Notes: generated by a model not told the origin, from the letters alone. DNA of 64,000 nucleotides from Amycolatopsis sp. CA-128772 (GCF_002904295.1 NZ_PPHG01000014.1:124001-188000); one strand, 5' to 3'; numbered from the stretch's first letter, positions 10,080-17,984 are shown. Translations and numbers: made by a program.

Positions 10080-11489
10080 GTGAAGGCTCTCGACGACGTC
10101 CTCGCCGCGCACGGCGTCGGCGTCCGCCCGCTGTACCGCGTCCTCGACCTGCTGCGCACCGGCGACCACGACCTCGGCGAGCTGGTCCGGCTGTCGACGG
10201 CGCCGCGGCGCAGCGTGGAGGCCGTCCTCACCGCCCTCGGCGACGACCTGGACCGCAGCGGCGACCGCCTGCGGATCGCCCCCGGCGTCGCGGCGTCGTA
10301 CCTGCAGTACACCGCGCCGCGCTTCGCCGACCCGCTGGACGAAGCCGTCGCGGGGCACGAGCTGCTGCCGAAGGTCGCCGAGTGGGTGGCCGAGGTGCCG
10401 TCGCCGCTGGCCGCGCTCGACCACGTGCAGGCGACGCCGGAGACCGTGCTGCGCCGCGCGCTCTGGCTCGACGCGCAGTACGACCTCGCCTCGGCACGGG
10501 TGCTGTTCCTCGGCGACCACGACCTGACGTCGCTGGCGGTGCGGGCGGTCTGCCCGGCGGCGTCGCTCACCGTCGCCGACCTGGACGAGCGCGTCCTGGC
10601 CTACCTCGACGACCGCGGCGGCCGCGAGATCCGGACCGCGCACGCGGACCTGCGCGTCGGCCTGCCGCCGTCCCTTTTGGGCGGCTTCGACCTGGTGTTC
10701 AGCGATCCGCCGTACACGCCCGAAGGGATGGGGCTGTTCGCGGCGCGCGGGGTGCAGGCGCTGCGGGAGCCGAGCGAAGGACGGCTGCTGCTGGCCTACG
10801 GCTACAGCCCGCGCCACCCGGCGCTGGGCGCGCAGGTGCAGCGGTCGCTGGCCACGCTGGGGCTGACGTTCGAGGCGATCCTGCCGGGCTTCAACCGGTA
10901 CTTCGGGGCGCAGGCGATCGGCAGCGCGGCGGACCTGTACGTCTGCCAGCCGACGGCGAAGGCCAAGAAGATGCGCGGCGGCAAAGCGATCTACACGCAC
11001 GGACCGCAGTCGGTGGAGGCGGCCGGGACGAAACCGGCGTTGCTGGAGAAGCTCAGGGAGATCGCGGTGGCCGGCGGCCTGGCGCTGGAGTCGCGGCCGG
11101 TCGACTGGTCGATTTCCGGGCCCGAAGGCGACGCGATCGCGATGGACCTTTCGGGCGACCCGGGCCCGTGGCTGCTGCGGACGCTGCTGGGCACGAACGC
11201 CCGGCGCCTGGCCCTCCTGCTGCCCAACGCCCACCCGGACCTCGCGGACGAGCGGTCGCAGACGGCCCTCGCGGACCTCATCCGGGGCAAGTACACCCTG
11301 CGCTACCTGCGAAGCACCCCGGACAACCGGCACGCGGTGGTGGTCGCGGACGCGGTGGAGCACCAGGACGAGATCCTGACCCGCGCCCACGCCCGCTTGG
11401 CGAACGTCTCCCTCGACGTCCCCGAGGACCTGGTCGACCTCCGCCTGGTCGACGTCCCCCGCCACCGCCTGCCCGACCTCCTGGCCTGA
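10080..11489 (+). CDS. BpsA-like (DUF43) aminopropyltransferase/methyltransferase-fold protein
   Basis: A 469-residue protein resembling the bis(aminopropyl)spermidine synthase family (PF01861). A winged-helix-like N-terminus (residues 1-100) precedes a Rossmann domain with VLFLGDHDLTSLAV as the nucleotide-binding loop and the active-site motif FSDPPYTPEG near 205. In archaea the family makes branched-chain polyamines; the actinobacterial role is not established. A C-terminal region of about 150 residues follows (GPWLLRTLLGTNARRLALLL). GTG at 10080 lies just after the divergent transporter promoter region. It is alone on its strand and ends at a hairpin shared with malic enzyme. Confidence 0.75.
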   Translation: MKALDDVLAAHGVGVRPLYRVLDLLRTGDHDLGELVRLSTAPRRSVEAVLTALGDDLDRSGDRLRIAPGVAASYLQYTAPRFADPLDEAVAGHELLPKVAEWVAEVPSPLAALDHVQATPETVLRRALWLDAQYDLASARVLFLGDHDLTSLAVRAVCPAASLTVADLDERVLAYLDDRGGREIRTAHADLRVGLPPSLLGGFDLVFSDPPYTPEGMGLFAARGVQALREPSEGRLLLAYGYSPRHPALGAQVQRSLATLGLTFEAILPGFNRYFGAQAIGSAADLYVCQPTAKAKKMRGGKAIYTHGPQSVEAAGTKPALLEKLREIAVAGGLALESRPVDWSISGPEGDAIAMDLSGDPGPWLLRTLLGTNARRLALLLPNAHPDLADERSQTALADLIRGKYTLRYLRSTPDNRHAVVVADAVEHQDEILTRAHARLANVSLDVPEDLVDLRLVDVPRHRLPDLLA

Positions 11490-11519
11490 CCCCGGCACTT
11501 TGGTGCTGGAGTGGGGTCA
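11487..11519. terminator. Bidirectional terminator between converging genes
   Basis: TGACCCC (including the stop codon at 11487-11489) pairs with GGGGTCA at 11513-11519. An inner GCAC/GTGC stem closes a TTTG loop. It serves the DUF43 gene on the plus strand and malic enzyme on the minus strand. Confidence 0.65.
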
Positions 11520-12698
11520 AGCTGTGACGCCGTCGGCTTCGGCCGCCTTCGCGACCGCGGCCGCGACCTCCGGGGCCACCCGCGGGTCGAGCGGGGACGG
11601 GACGATCCGGTCCGGGCCCAGGTCGTCCATCGCCACCGAGACGATCGCCTCGGCCGCCGCCAGCTTCATGTTCTCCGTGATCGCCCGCGCGCCCGAGTCG
11701 AGCGCGCCGCGGAAGACGCCCGGGAACGCCAGCACGTTGTTGATCTGGTTCGGGAAGTCGCTCCGGCCGGTGGCCACGATCGACGCGTACCGCGCCGCCG
11801 CCTCCGGGTGCACCTCCGGGTCCGGGTTGGACAGTGCGAACACGATGCCGCCGCCCGCCATCCGGCCCAGCAGCGACTCGTCGATCGTCGCGCCCGACAG
11901 GCCGAGGAACACGTCCGCGCCTTCCAGCGCCTCCGCCAGGCCGCCCTGGAGACCCGCCTTGTTCGTCGACGCGGCCAGGCGCTCCTTGACCGGGTTCAGG
12001 CCGTCGCGGCCGGCGTGGATGATGCCGCGGGAGTCGAGCACCGTGACGTCCCCGATGCCCGCTTCCTGCAGAATCTTCGCGCAGGCCACGCCCGCCGCGC
12101 CGGCGCCGGAAACGACCACGCGCTGGTCGGCGATCGCCCGGTCGAGCACCAGGTTCGCCCCGCGCAACGCGGCCAGCGTCACGATCGCCGTGCCGTGCTG
12201 GTCGTCGTGCATGACCGGGCAGTCCAGCGCCGCCTTGAGCTTGTCCTCCAGCTCGAAGCACCGCGGGGCGGAGACGTCCTCGAGGTTGACGGCCCCGAAC
12301 GACGGCCGCAGCCGGACCAGCGTCTCGACGATCTCGTCCACGTCGGTCGTGTCCAGCACCAGCGGGATCGAGTCCAGCCCGCCGAAGGTCTTGAAGAGCA
12401 CCGACTTGCCCTCCATCACCGGCAGCGACGCGCTCGCGCCGATGTCGCCGAGGCCGAGCACCGCCGTCCCGTCGCTGACCACGACGACCAGCCGGTCCGC
12501 CCACGTGTAGCGCTTGGCCTTCGCCGCGTCCTCGGCGATCGCGCGGCTCACTTTCGCCACCCCGGGGGTGTACGCGATCGAAAGGTCACGCGGGCTGGAA
12601 ATGGGGCGGGTGGCCGCCACCGAGAGCTTGCCACCCTCGTGCCCGGTGAAGATCTCTTCGTCGGTGACCGGCGCGACAGTGCCGGTGGGGTCGGTCAT
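11517..12698 (-). CDS. NAD(P)-dependent malic enzyme
   Basis: A 393-residue malate oxidoreductase (decarboxylating), converting malate to pyruvate and CO2. The short bacterial form lacks a phosphotransacetylase domain. Visible features are the YTPGVAKVSRAI segment, VSDGTAVLGLGDIG, the metal-binding DDQHGTAIVTLAAL and the Rossmann motif VVSGAGAAGVACAKIL. ATG at 12698 has AGGA at good spacing; in-frame starts at 12725 and further upstream have no clear ribosome site. Whether it prefers NAD or NADP is not readable here. Monocistronic, converging on the DUF43 gene and divergent from the epimerase gene. Confidence 0.93.
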   Translation of the reverse strand: MTDPTGTVAPVTDEEIFTGHEGGKLSVAATRPISSPRDLSIAYTPGVAKVSRAIAEDAAKAKRYTWADRLVVVVSDGTAVLGLGDIGASASLPVMEGKSVLFKTFGGLDSIPLVLDTTDVDEIVETLVRLRPSFGAVNLEDVSAPRCFELEDKLKAALDCPVMHDDQHGTAIVTLAALRGANLVLDRAIADQRVVVSGAGAAGVACAKILQEAGIGDVTVLDSRGIIHAGRDGLNPVKERLAASTNKAGLQGGLAEALEGADVFLGLSGATIDESLLGRMAGGGIVFALSNPDPEVHPEAAARYASIVATGRSDFPNQINNVLAFPGVFRGALDSGARAITENMKLAAAEAIVSVAMDDLGPDRIVPSPLDPRVAPEVAAAVAKAAEADGVTA

Positions 12699-13059
12699 GG
12701 GGTTTCCTGTCGTCGTTTCCGTCATTCGTCCAGTGGGAATGACGGAACTCGCGGTTCGGACGTGGGTCACTGGAATTCTCCTGGGCATGCGAGCTGGGAC
12801 CACGGTCCGCAGGGGGGAAACCGTGGGGGATTCCCGGCACGGCAGCCCAGCGCGGTAGCGCCGGCCTGTCGGCGAGGCGTCACGTCGGCCATCGGTGCCG
12901 TGGGTCTGGCGATGGCCGCGGACGCGGCGGTCCCGTCATTGTGACAGGTCCCGTGCCGCGGGTGACCCCTCGGTGCGGTTCATGTCACACCGGCGCGCTT
13001 TTCCCGGCAATTCCCAAGACGTCCGTCCGGTTTTGTAGCGCGCCCGATAAGGTGACGCC
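12699..13059. other. Divergent intergenic region, malic enzyme / RmlC-like epimerase
   Basis: 361 bp between two divergent starts. It must hold both promoters, but I see no clear -35/-10 pair, large palindrome or small gene. One imperfect inverted segment (GGCGAGGCGTCACGTCGGCC) is not convincing. Confidence 0.5.
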
Positions 13060-13665
13060 ATGCAATTCCGCCGGCTGCGCGTCCCGGACGCCTACGAGTT
13101 CTCCCCCCGGGCGTTCCCCGACGACCGGGGCCTGTTCGTCGCCCCGTTCCAAGACGACGTCTTCCGCGCGGCGGCCGGCCACCCGCTGCGGCTCGGCCAG
13201 GCGAACCACAGCGTGTCCCGGCGCGGCACGATCCGCGGCATCCACTTCGCCGACACCCCGCCCGGCCAGGCCAAGTACATCTACTGCCCGCGCGGTTCGC
13301 TGCTCGACGTCGTCGTCGACCTCCGCGTCGGGTCGCCGACCTTCGGCGAATGGGACACCGTCGTCCTCGACGCCCGCGAATTCCGCGCGATGTACCTCGC
13401 GGAGGGGCTCGGGCACGGATTCGTCGCCCTCGAAGACGACACCGTGATGTCGTACTTCTGCTCGGAGCCGTACAACCCGGCCGGCGAGCACGGCATCACG
13501 CCGCTCGACCCGACCCTGGACCTGCCGTGGCCCACGGACATCGAGCCGGTCCTGTCCGACAAGGACCGCAACGCGCCGACCCTGGCCGAGGCCGTCGACC
13601 GCGGCCTCCTCCCGGTGTACGCGGACTGCGTCGCCTACTACGACAAGCTGCGCTCGGCCCACTGA
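13060..13665 (+). CDS. dTDP-4-dehydrorhamnose 3,5-epimerase family protein
   Basis: A 201-residue cupin epimerase of the RmlC family, which epimerises dTDP-4-keto-6-deoxyglucose at C3 and/or C5 for deoxysugar synthesis. The N-terminal FSPRAFPDDRGLF motif, the substrate-binding RGIHF near residue 60 with the catalytic His, and the EGLGHGFVALEDD motif with the second active-site region are all intact. Length is normal for the family. No other deoxysugar or glycosyltransferase genes are nearby, so the specific nucleotide sugar and pathway stay open (primary rhamnose synthesis or a secondary-metabolite sugar). ATG at 13060. Confidence 0.92.
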   Translation: MQFRRLRVPDAYEFSPRAFPDDRGLFVAPFQDDVFRAAAGHPLRLGQANHSVSRRGTIRGIHFADTPPGQAKYIYCPRGSLLDVVVDLRVGSPTFGEWDTVVLDAREFRAMYLAEGLGHGFVALEDDTVMSYFCSEPYNPAGEHGITPLDPTLDLPWPTDIEPVLSDKDRNAPTLAEAVDRGLLPVYADCVAYYDKLRSAH

Positions 13666-13688
13666 GCACCGCCCGGCCGGAAGGCCGC

Positions 13689-13716
13689 TTGCGCGTTTAG
13701 TAAGCGTGCATATAGT
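13689..13716 (+). promoter_or_regulatory. Promoter of the SRPBCC-MarR operon, probably leaderless
   Basis: TTGCGC at 13689-13694 and TATAGT at 13711-13716 are separated by 16 bases. The ATG lies only 8 bases after the -10 box, so transcription would start at or next to the start codon. Confidence 0.55.
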
Positions 13717-13724
13717 CTGCTCGC

Positions 13725-14198
13725 ATGGCACTTTACGAGTACGAGCACAGCGAGACCTCCGCCGCCCCCGCCGCCGCGATCTGGCCGCTCTGGGCCGACA
13801 CCACCCGCTGGCCGGAGTGGGACGCGGGTGTCCGGTCGGTCGTCATCGACGGCCCCTTCGCCGTCGGGACCGGCGGCACGATGACCATGGACGGCATGCC
13901 GCCGATCCCGTTCACCCTCACCGAGGTCACCGAGGGCCGGAGCTTCACCGACGAGACCGTGCTGCCGGACGCGCACCTGCGGTTCGAGCACGTCCTGACC
14001 GACATCGACGGCGGCACGCGGATCACCTACCGCGTCACCATCGACGGTCCGGAAGGCTTCGGCCCGCAGGTGACCGAAGACACCCCGGACGCCATGCGCG
14101 CGCTGGCGAAGCTCGCTGAGGCGGTGACATCCGGGGCTTCGCCCCGGGCCGGGGGCTCCGCGACCCGGAACCCCCGAAGGGCAGGAGCCCGGGTATGA
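13725..14198 (+). CDS. SRPBCC family (polyketide cyclase/AHSA1-like) protein
   Basis: A 157-residue START/SRPBCC-fold protein, a helix-grip lipid- or ligand-binding fold. The start YEYEHSETSAAPAAAIWPLW is the usual first strand and helix, and WPEWDAGVRSVVIDG follows. The ligand or reaction is unknown. The last 24 residues (from VTSGASPRAG, near 134) do not belong to the fold. They are encoded by a repeated double-hairpin element at 14124-14180 also found in two other genes. The stop overlaps the MarR start (ATGA at 14195), so the two are translationally coupled. The pair suggests a small stress or detoxification unit controlled by its own MarR regulator (inference). Confidence 0.8.
   Translation: MALYEYEHSETSAAPAAAIWPLWADTTRWPEWDAGVRSVVIDGPFAVGTGGTMTMDGMPPIPFTLTEVTEGRSFTDETVLPDAHLRFEHVLTDIDGGTRITYRVTIDGPEGFGPQVTEDTPDAMRALAKLAEAVTSGASPRAGGSATRNPRRAGARV
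14124..14180 (+). repeat. Coding palindromic element, copy A
   Basis: About 57 bp running from GTGACATCCGGGGC to CCCCCGAAGG. A first perfect hairpin is CCGGGGC-TTC-GCCCCGG; a second is CGGGGG...CCCCCG. It is read in frame as VTSGASPRAGGSATRNP at the C-terminus of the SRPBCC protein. Copies B (18219-18274) and C (40820-40874) are closely similar. Confidence 0.85.
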
Positions 14199-14629
14199 CC
14201 GCCCCGGAGTCCCGCCTGCCCGGCCCCGAGCGCAGCCCCGGCTTCCTGCTGTGGCGCGTGACCCTGGCCTGGCAACGGGCGATGCGGGCCGCACTGGCCC
14301 CGCACGACCTCACGCACGTCCAGTTCGTGCTGCTGACGACGACGTGGTGGCTCACCCGCGCGGGCGAGCCACCCACCCAGCGGCAGCTCGCCGACCAGGC
14401 CGGCACCGACACGATGATGACCAGCCAGGTCGTCCGCAAGCTCGCCGATCGCGGCCTGCTCGCGCGCACCGACGACCCGGCCGACGCCCGCGCGAAGCGT
14501 CTGGAAGTCACCCCGGCCGGCCTGGAACTGGTCGCGAAGGCGCTGAAAGACGTCGAAGCGGCGGACGCGGAATTCTTCGCGTCCGCCGGCGACGGTTTCG
14601 TCGACGCATTGGCCCGGCTCGGCCCGTGA
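14195..14629 (+). CDS. MarR family transcriptional regulator
   Basis: A 144-residue winged-helix regulator. The dimerisation helix (VTLAWQRAMRAALAPHDLT) precedes the DNA-binding helix QLADQAGTDTMMTSQVVRKLADRGLL and the wing with the conserved DDPADARAKRLEVT motif of MarR proteins. The start ATG overlaps the SRPBCC stop, so the two are coupled. It is probably an autorepressor of this pair through the TTAGTAAGCGTGCATATAG region before 13725 (inference). Confidence 0.93.
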   Translation: MTAPESRLPGPERSPGFLLWRVTLAWQRAMRAALAPHDLTHVQFVLLTTTWWLTRAGEPPTQRQLADQAGTDTMMTSQVVRKLADRGLLARTDDPADARAKRLEVTPAGLELVAKALKDVEAADAEFFASAGDGFVDALARLGP

Positions 14630-14699
14630 GGAAATCCCGGGCCTCCCCTGGGGGCGATCCCGGATGTCCGGAATGCGCGAGCCGAGCAGGCTCACCGCC

Positions 14700-15356
14700 A
14701 TGAAACTTCTCGCACTGGGGGCGGCCGCGGCCGCCATGGCCGCGCTGGCGTTGACGCCCGGAACCGCGTCCGCCGACGAAGTCCCGGCCTTCGACTTCAC
14801 CGATTGCCCGGCACCGCCGTCGAACGCCGATCCGGGCACCTGGCGCTGTGAAGCCTTTGTCTCGCAGGGGAAGCTGTCGATCGACGGCCAGGAGATCGCC
14901 CTGGGCGAGATGCGGCTCACGTTCAGCGAAGGCCGGGTGAACGGCCAGTACGCGCAGGTGTTCGGCGCGCTGCGGCACGCCCCGGTGACCGTCCCTGGCC
15001 TGGCGGGGACGACGCTGCAGCTGCACTACGGCGGCTACTCGGACTTCCAGAGCAACGACGCGCGACGCGGCGAACTGGACGTCTACGCGACACTGCGGCA
15101 CCCGTTGCTGCGCAAGGGCTGCACCCTCGGCGTGCTGCACACGGTCGTCCACGACGACCCGGCGGTGCCGCCGACGGTCATCTCGAAAACCCCGCCGACC
15201 ATGCACTTCGGTGTCGTGGACCCGGATCTCGCGCTGCCCGCCACGCACGGCTGCGGCGTGCTCGGCCCGCTCGTCGACCGGCGGCTCGGCCTGCCGTCAC
15301 CGTCCGGGGCGAACACGTTCCACCAGACGACGTACGTGCAGTACAAGCAGCTCTAA
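14700..15356 (+). CDS. Secreted hypothetical protein
   Basis: A 218-residue exported protein of unknown function. Residues 1-26 form a Sec signal peptide (MKLLALGAAAAAMAALALTP) with probable cleavage after TASA. The mature part has four cysteines that could form disulfides (CPAPP, WRCEAF, KGCTLG, HGCGVLG) and is otherwise not recognised. ATG at 14700 is chosen because it starts the signal peptide; an upstream ATG at 14664 would add 12 residues. Its TAA stop overlaps the stop of the converging DUF4442 gene by four bases, leaving no terminator between them. Confidence 0.75.
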   Translation: MKLLALGAAAAAMAALALTPGTASADEVPAFDFTDCPAPPSNADPGTWRCEAFVSQGKLSIDGQEIALGEMRLTFSEGRVNGQYAQVFGALRHAPVTVPGLAGTTLQLHYGGYSDFQSNDARRGELDVYATLRHPLLRKGCTLGVLHTVVHDDPAVPPTVISKTPPTMHFGVVDPDLALPATHGCGVLGPLVDRRLGLPSPSGANTFHQTTYVQYKQL

Positions 15357-15826
15357 CGCTTCTTCGGCGTCACCCAGATGGTGATCGTCCCGGTGACCAC
15401 CGGCCGGCCGTTCGCGTCCGAAATGGTCACCGGGACTTCGAGGTCGAAGCCGTCGGCGCCGAACTCCGGCAGCTCGGGCAGCGCCGCGACCGCGCGCAGG
15501 CCCGTCTCCGCCTTGGCGACGTATCGGACGTTCATGCCCTTCGGCAGCCAGCGGTGCGTCGTGGGCACGGTGGCCTCCGCGAGCATGCCCATCGCGATCT
15601 CGGCGAGGTTGCAGGCGGCGATCGCGTGGAACGTGCGGATGTGGTTGTAAACACCCCACCACTTCGGCGCGGTCACCTCGCAGTGACCCGGACGCAACTC
15701 GCGCACCGACGGCAGCACCGTGCGGAAGTACGGCACCCGGAGGCACATCGCGGCGCTGAACAGCTGTTTCCCGCCCGGTTTCCCGGCCAGCCGGTGCCAC
15801 ATCGCGAACGTCGGCGTCTGGGACAT
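15353..15826 (-). CDS. DUF4442 hot-dog fold protein (PaaI-like thioesterase relative)
   Basis: A 157-residue single hot-dog domain similar to DUF4442/YiiD C-terminal proteins. The central motif NHIRTFHAIAACNLAEIAMGM corresponds to the hot-dog helix region of acyl-CoA thioesterases, followed by the strands MNVRYVAKAETGLRAVA and VPVTISDANGRPVVTGTITIWV. Substrate is unknown; acyl-CoA is inferred from the fold. Its promoter region contains a palindrome at 15841-15864 that looks like a TetR-type operator, although no TetR gene is adjacent. Confidence 0.8.
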   Translation of the reverse strand: MSQTPTFAMWHRLAGKPGGKQLFSAAMCLRVPYFRTVLPSVRELRPGHCEVTAPKWWGVYNHIRTFHAIAACNLAEIAMGMLAEATVPTTHRWLPKGMNVRYVAKAETGLRAVAALPELPEFGADGFDLEVPVTISDANGRPVVTGTITIWVTPKKR

Positions 15827-15840
15827 GGGATCTCCTCGAA

Positions 15841-15864
15841 CTAAGCTACCGTTCAGTAGCTAAG
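15841..15864. promoter_or_regulatory. Operator-like palindrome upstream of the DUF4442 gene
   Basis: CTAAGCTAC, six bases, then GTAGCTAAG: nine-base arms with one mismatch. It lies 15 bases upstream of the DUF4442 start and 45 bases upstream of the divergent phosphatase. The size and the TACCGTTCAGTA core suit a TetR-family repressor. Confidence 0.55.
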
Positions 15865-15908
15865 CAGACGGCCAGCCGACGCGCAAACCGCCGGATATAT
15901 TCGGGCCC

Positions 15909-16496
15909 GTGACGAACCGTCTCTTCCTCCTCCGGCACGGGCAGACCGAATGGTCGCTGAACGGGCGGCACACCGGCCGCACGGACATCCCGCTGACGCC
16001 GGCGGGCGAAGGCCAGGCGCGCGCCGCCGGCGGCACCCTCCGCAGCCTGGTGGGCGGCCCGTCGCTGGTGCTCTCGAGCCCGCGCGCCCGGGCGCTGCGC
16101 ACGGCCGCGCTGGCCGGGCTGCGCGTCGACGACGTCACCGAAGACCTCGCCGAGTGGGACTACGGCAACTACGAAGGCGTCACCACGCCGAAGATCCGCG
16201 AAACCGTGCCGGGCTGGACGGTGTGGACCCACCCGAGCCCCGGCGGCGAAAGCGCGGCGGACGTCTCCGCCCGCGCGGATCGCGTGCTGGACCGGGCCCG
16301 TGGCGACATCGAGGCCGGCGACGTGATCCTGGTGGGCCACGGGCACTTCAGCCGGGTCCTGGTCGCGCGCTGGCTCGGCCTGCCCGCCACCGCCGGCGTC
16401 CACTTCGGACTGGACGCGGCCGGCATCGCGGTGCTCGGCGACGAGCGTGGCGAACCCCAGATCGAACACCTCAACCTGCTGCCCGCGGAGGACTGA
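15909..16496 (+). CDS. Histidine phosphatase family protein (phosphoglycerate mutase-like)
   Basis: A 195-residue phosphatase with the catalytic LLRHGQTEWSLNGRHTGRTD motif at residues 7-26 (phosphohistidine in RHG). The second catalytic histidine is in LVGHGHFSRVLVARW near 140. By gene order it matches M. tuberculosis Rv3214 (gpm2), characterised as an acid phosphatase rather than a glycolytic mutase. Substrate here is not readable. GTG at 15909. The acetyltransferase gene starts one base after its stop, so they form an operon. Rv3215 (entC), which lies between them in M. tuberculosis, is absent. Confidence 0.9.
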   Translation: MTNRLFLLRHGQTEWSLNGRHTGRTDIPLTPAGEGQARAAGGTLRSLVGGPSLVLSSPRARALRTAALAGLRVDDVTEDLAEWDYGNYEGVTTPKIRETVPGWTVWTHPSPGGESAADVSARADRVLDRARGDIEAGDVILVGHGHFSRVLVARWLGLPATAGVHFGLDAAGIAVLGDERGEPQIEHLNLLPAED

Positions 16497-16497
16497 C

Positions 16498-16980
16498 GTG
16501 CCCGACGACCGCATCCGCCGCATCCGGCCCGACGACGTCGAGGCCGCTGTCCGCCTGGTGTACGACCTGGCGGAGTACGAGCGCGCGCCGGACGAGTGCC
16601 ACCTGACGGTTCCCCAGCTCCACGAGGCCCTGTTCGGCGAAGCGCCGAAGCTGTTCGGGCACGTGGCCGATGTGGACGGCGAGATCGCCGGCTTCGCGGT
16701 CTGGTTCCTGAATTTTTCCACCTGGCGCGGCGTGCACGGGATCTACCTGGAGGACCTGTACGTCTCCTCGGCCCACCGCGGTTCCGGGCTGGGCAAGGCG
16801 CTGCTGGCGGCGCTGGCCGCCGAGTGCGTCGCGAACGGCTACGCGCGGCTCGAGTGGTCGGTGCTGGACTGGAACCCGGCCACGGAGTTCTACAAGGCCC
16901 TCGGCGCGGTCCCGATGGACGAGTGGACCGTCAACCGCCTCACCGACGCACCCCTGCAGGCCCTGGCCGCCCAGGCGTAA
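16498..16980 (+). CDS. GNAT family N-acetyltransferase (diamine acetyltransferase-like)
   Basis: A 160-residue acetyltransferase with a complete GNAT core: IRPDDVEAAVRLVYDLAEYE at the N-terminus, the family motif WRGVHGIYLEDLYV, the acetyl-CoA loop HRGSGLGKALL near 100 and a C-terminal ATEFYKALGA. The pattern is that of the spermidine/spermine acetyltransferase (SAT) branch, so a polyamine or similar amine is a reasonable but unproved substrate. GTG at 16498 follows the phosphatase stop by one base. A 21-bp repeat array starts at the base after its TAA stop. Confidence 0.87.
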   Translation: MPDDRIRRIRPDDVEAAVRLVYDLAEYERAPDECHLTVPQLHEALFGEAPKLFGHVADVDGEIAGFAVWFLNFSTWRGVHGIYLEDLYVSSAHRGSGLGKALLAALAAECVANGYARLEWSVLDWNPATEFYKALGAVPMDEWTVNRLTDAPLQALAAQA

Positions 16981-17164
16981 CTCACGTGATCCGAACCGGA
17001 ACTCGCGTGATCGAGCCCGGATCTCGCGTGATCGAGCCCGGAACTCGCGTGATTGAGCCCGGATCTCGCCAGTTACGGGCCTGATCACGCGAGTTACGGG
17101 CCTGATCACGCGAGTTACGGGCCTGATCACGCCAGTTACGGGCCTGATCACGCGAGTTGCGGGG
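16981..17164. repeat. 21-bp repeat array in convergent gap, inverted arrangement (4 + 4.5 units)
   Basis: Four exact-length 21-bp units in one direction (16981, 17002, 17023, 17044), each CTCGCGTGATC-like plus GAGCCCGGAW, are followed by four and a half units in the opposite direction (17069, 17090, 17111, 17132, 17153), each CGAGTTACGGGCCTGATCACG-like. The two halves differ at only about three positions when folded on each other. It fills the gap between the converging acetyltransferase and membrane-protein genes. Confidence 0.95.
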
Positions 17165-17187
17165 TTGGGCAGGGCGGGAACCCGGGT

Positions 17188-17658
17188 TCAGTCCTCTTCG
17201 GGGCCTTCGCGCTCGGCGCGGCGGCCGGCGAGGCCGCCGCGTTCGGCGGCCTCCGTCTCGGTCTCGCCTTCGCGCAGGCCCAGCGCCCAGGCCCGGGACG
17301 GGCGCCGGAACAGCAGGGCCAGCGCCGCGATGCCGAACAGCGCGACCGGCACGCCCCACAGCGGCTCGCCGGACGGGCCCAGCAGGTACCAGCCGAGCCC
17401 GATCACGATCAGCGCGATCACCACGCCGGGCGAGCGCGCCCACGTCTGACCCAGGACCAGCCCGGCCGACGCGGCCAGGAAAGCCAGCGCGACCACGATG
17501 AACGTGCCCGACTCGACGAACACGTTGTTGCCCGGCTGGGCCGGCGTCCCCAGGCCGTTCACCAGCACGATCACCCCGAACACGAGCAGGGCGAGCGACG
17601 GCACCGCGGTGACGGCGCCGGCCAGCCGGACCTCGCGGGGAGCGGGCGAGAGCTTCAC
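17188..17658 (-). CDS. Small integral membrane protein (Rv3217c-like)
   Basis: A 156-residue protein with four hydrophobic segments (AVPSLALLVFGVIVLV, GTFIVVALAFLAASAGLVLG, VVIALIVIGLGWYLLG, VPVALFGIAALALLF) and a highly charged tail rich in Arg and Glu. Position next to the lipid kinase and acetyltransferase matches the M. tuberculosis membrane protein Rv3217c. No enzymatic motif is visible. GTG at 17658, with GGAAGG upstream, is chosen because the longer upstream frame is Arg/Pro-rich and not membrane-like. Convergent with the acetyltransferase gene across the 21-bp array. Confidence 0.8.
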   Translation of the reverse strand: MKLSPAPREVRLAGAVTAVPSLALLVFGVIVLVNGLGTPAQPGNNVFVESGTFIVVALAFLAASAGLVLGQTWARSPGVVIALIVIGLGWYLLGPSGEPLWGVPVALFGIAALALLFRRPSRAWALGLREGETETEAAERGGLAGRRAEREGPEED

Positions 17659-17984
17659 TGCGGCGGCCTTCCGGAGCGGCTTCGGGGAGTGCTTTGCGCG
17701 AGCACAGTGGACTCCACCAGGGCGAGTCACCGTGCGTGAGCTCTTTCGATCGTATGCCACCCGGTCGGCCGTTTTCCCGGGGCCGCCCGGGCGTCGAAAA
17801 TCCAGGGGTCGTCGATGAGCGGGCGGTCGGCCCGGGTGCACTTGTCACGACGAGCGGACACTCGTGTGCGTGAAGGAGGACCGCCCGGCACAGGGTCTCG
17901 AAGGTGCGGATCCCCGGGGTTGCGCCCGTCACCATGGGGCGCCGGAAGGTTCTCGGGCCGCCGGAAGTCACTTACCCTGCGGTG
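17659..17984. other. Divergent intergenic region, membrane protein / lipid kinase
   Basis: 326 bp holding the two divergent promoters. TACCCT at 17973-17978, with TTCTCG 17 bases upstream, could be the kinase promoter and would again give an almost leaderless transcript. No palindrome or small gene is convincing elsewhere in it. Confidence 0.4.

Noticed and set aside
16981..17164. CRISPR array
   Set aside because: Repeats are head-to-tail 21-bp units without unique spacers, they switch orientation midway, and no cas genes are present.
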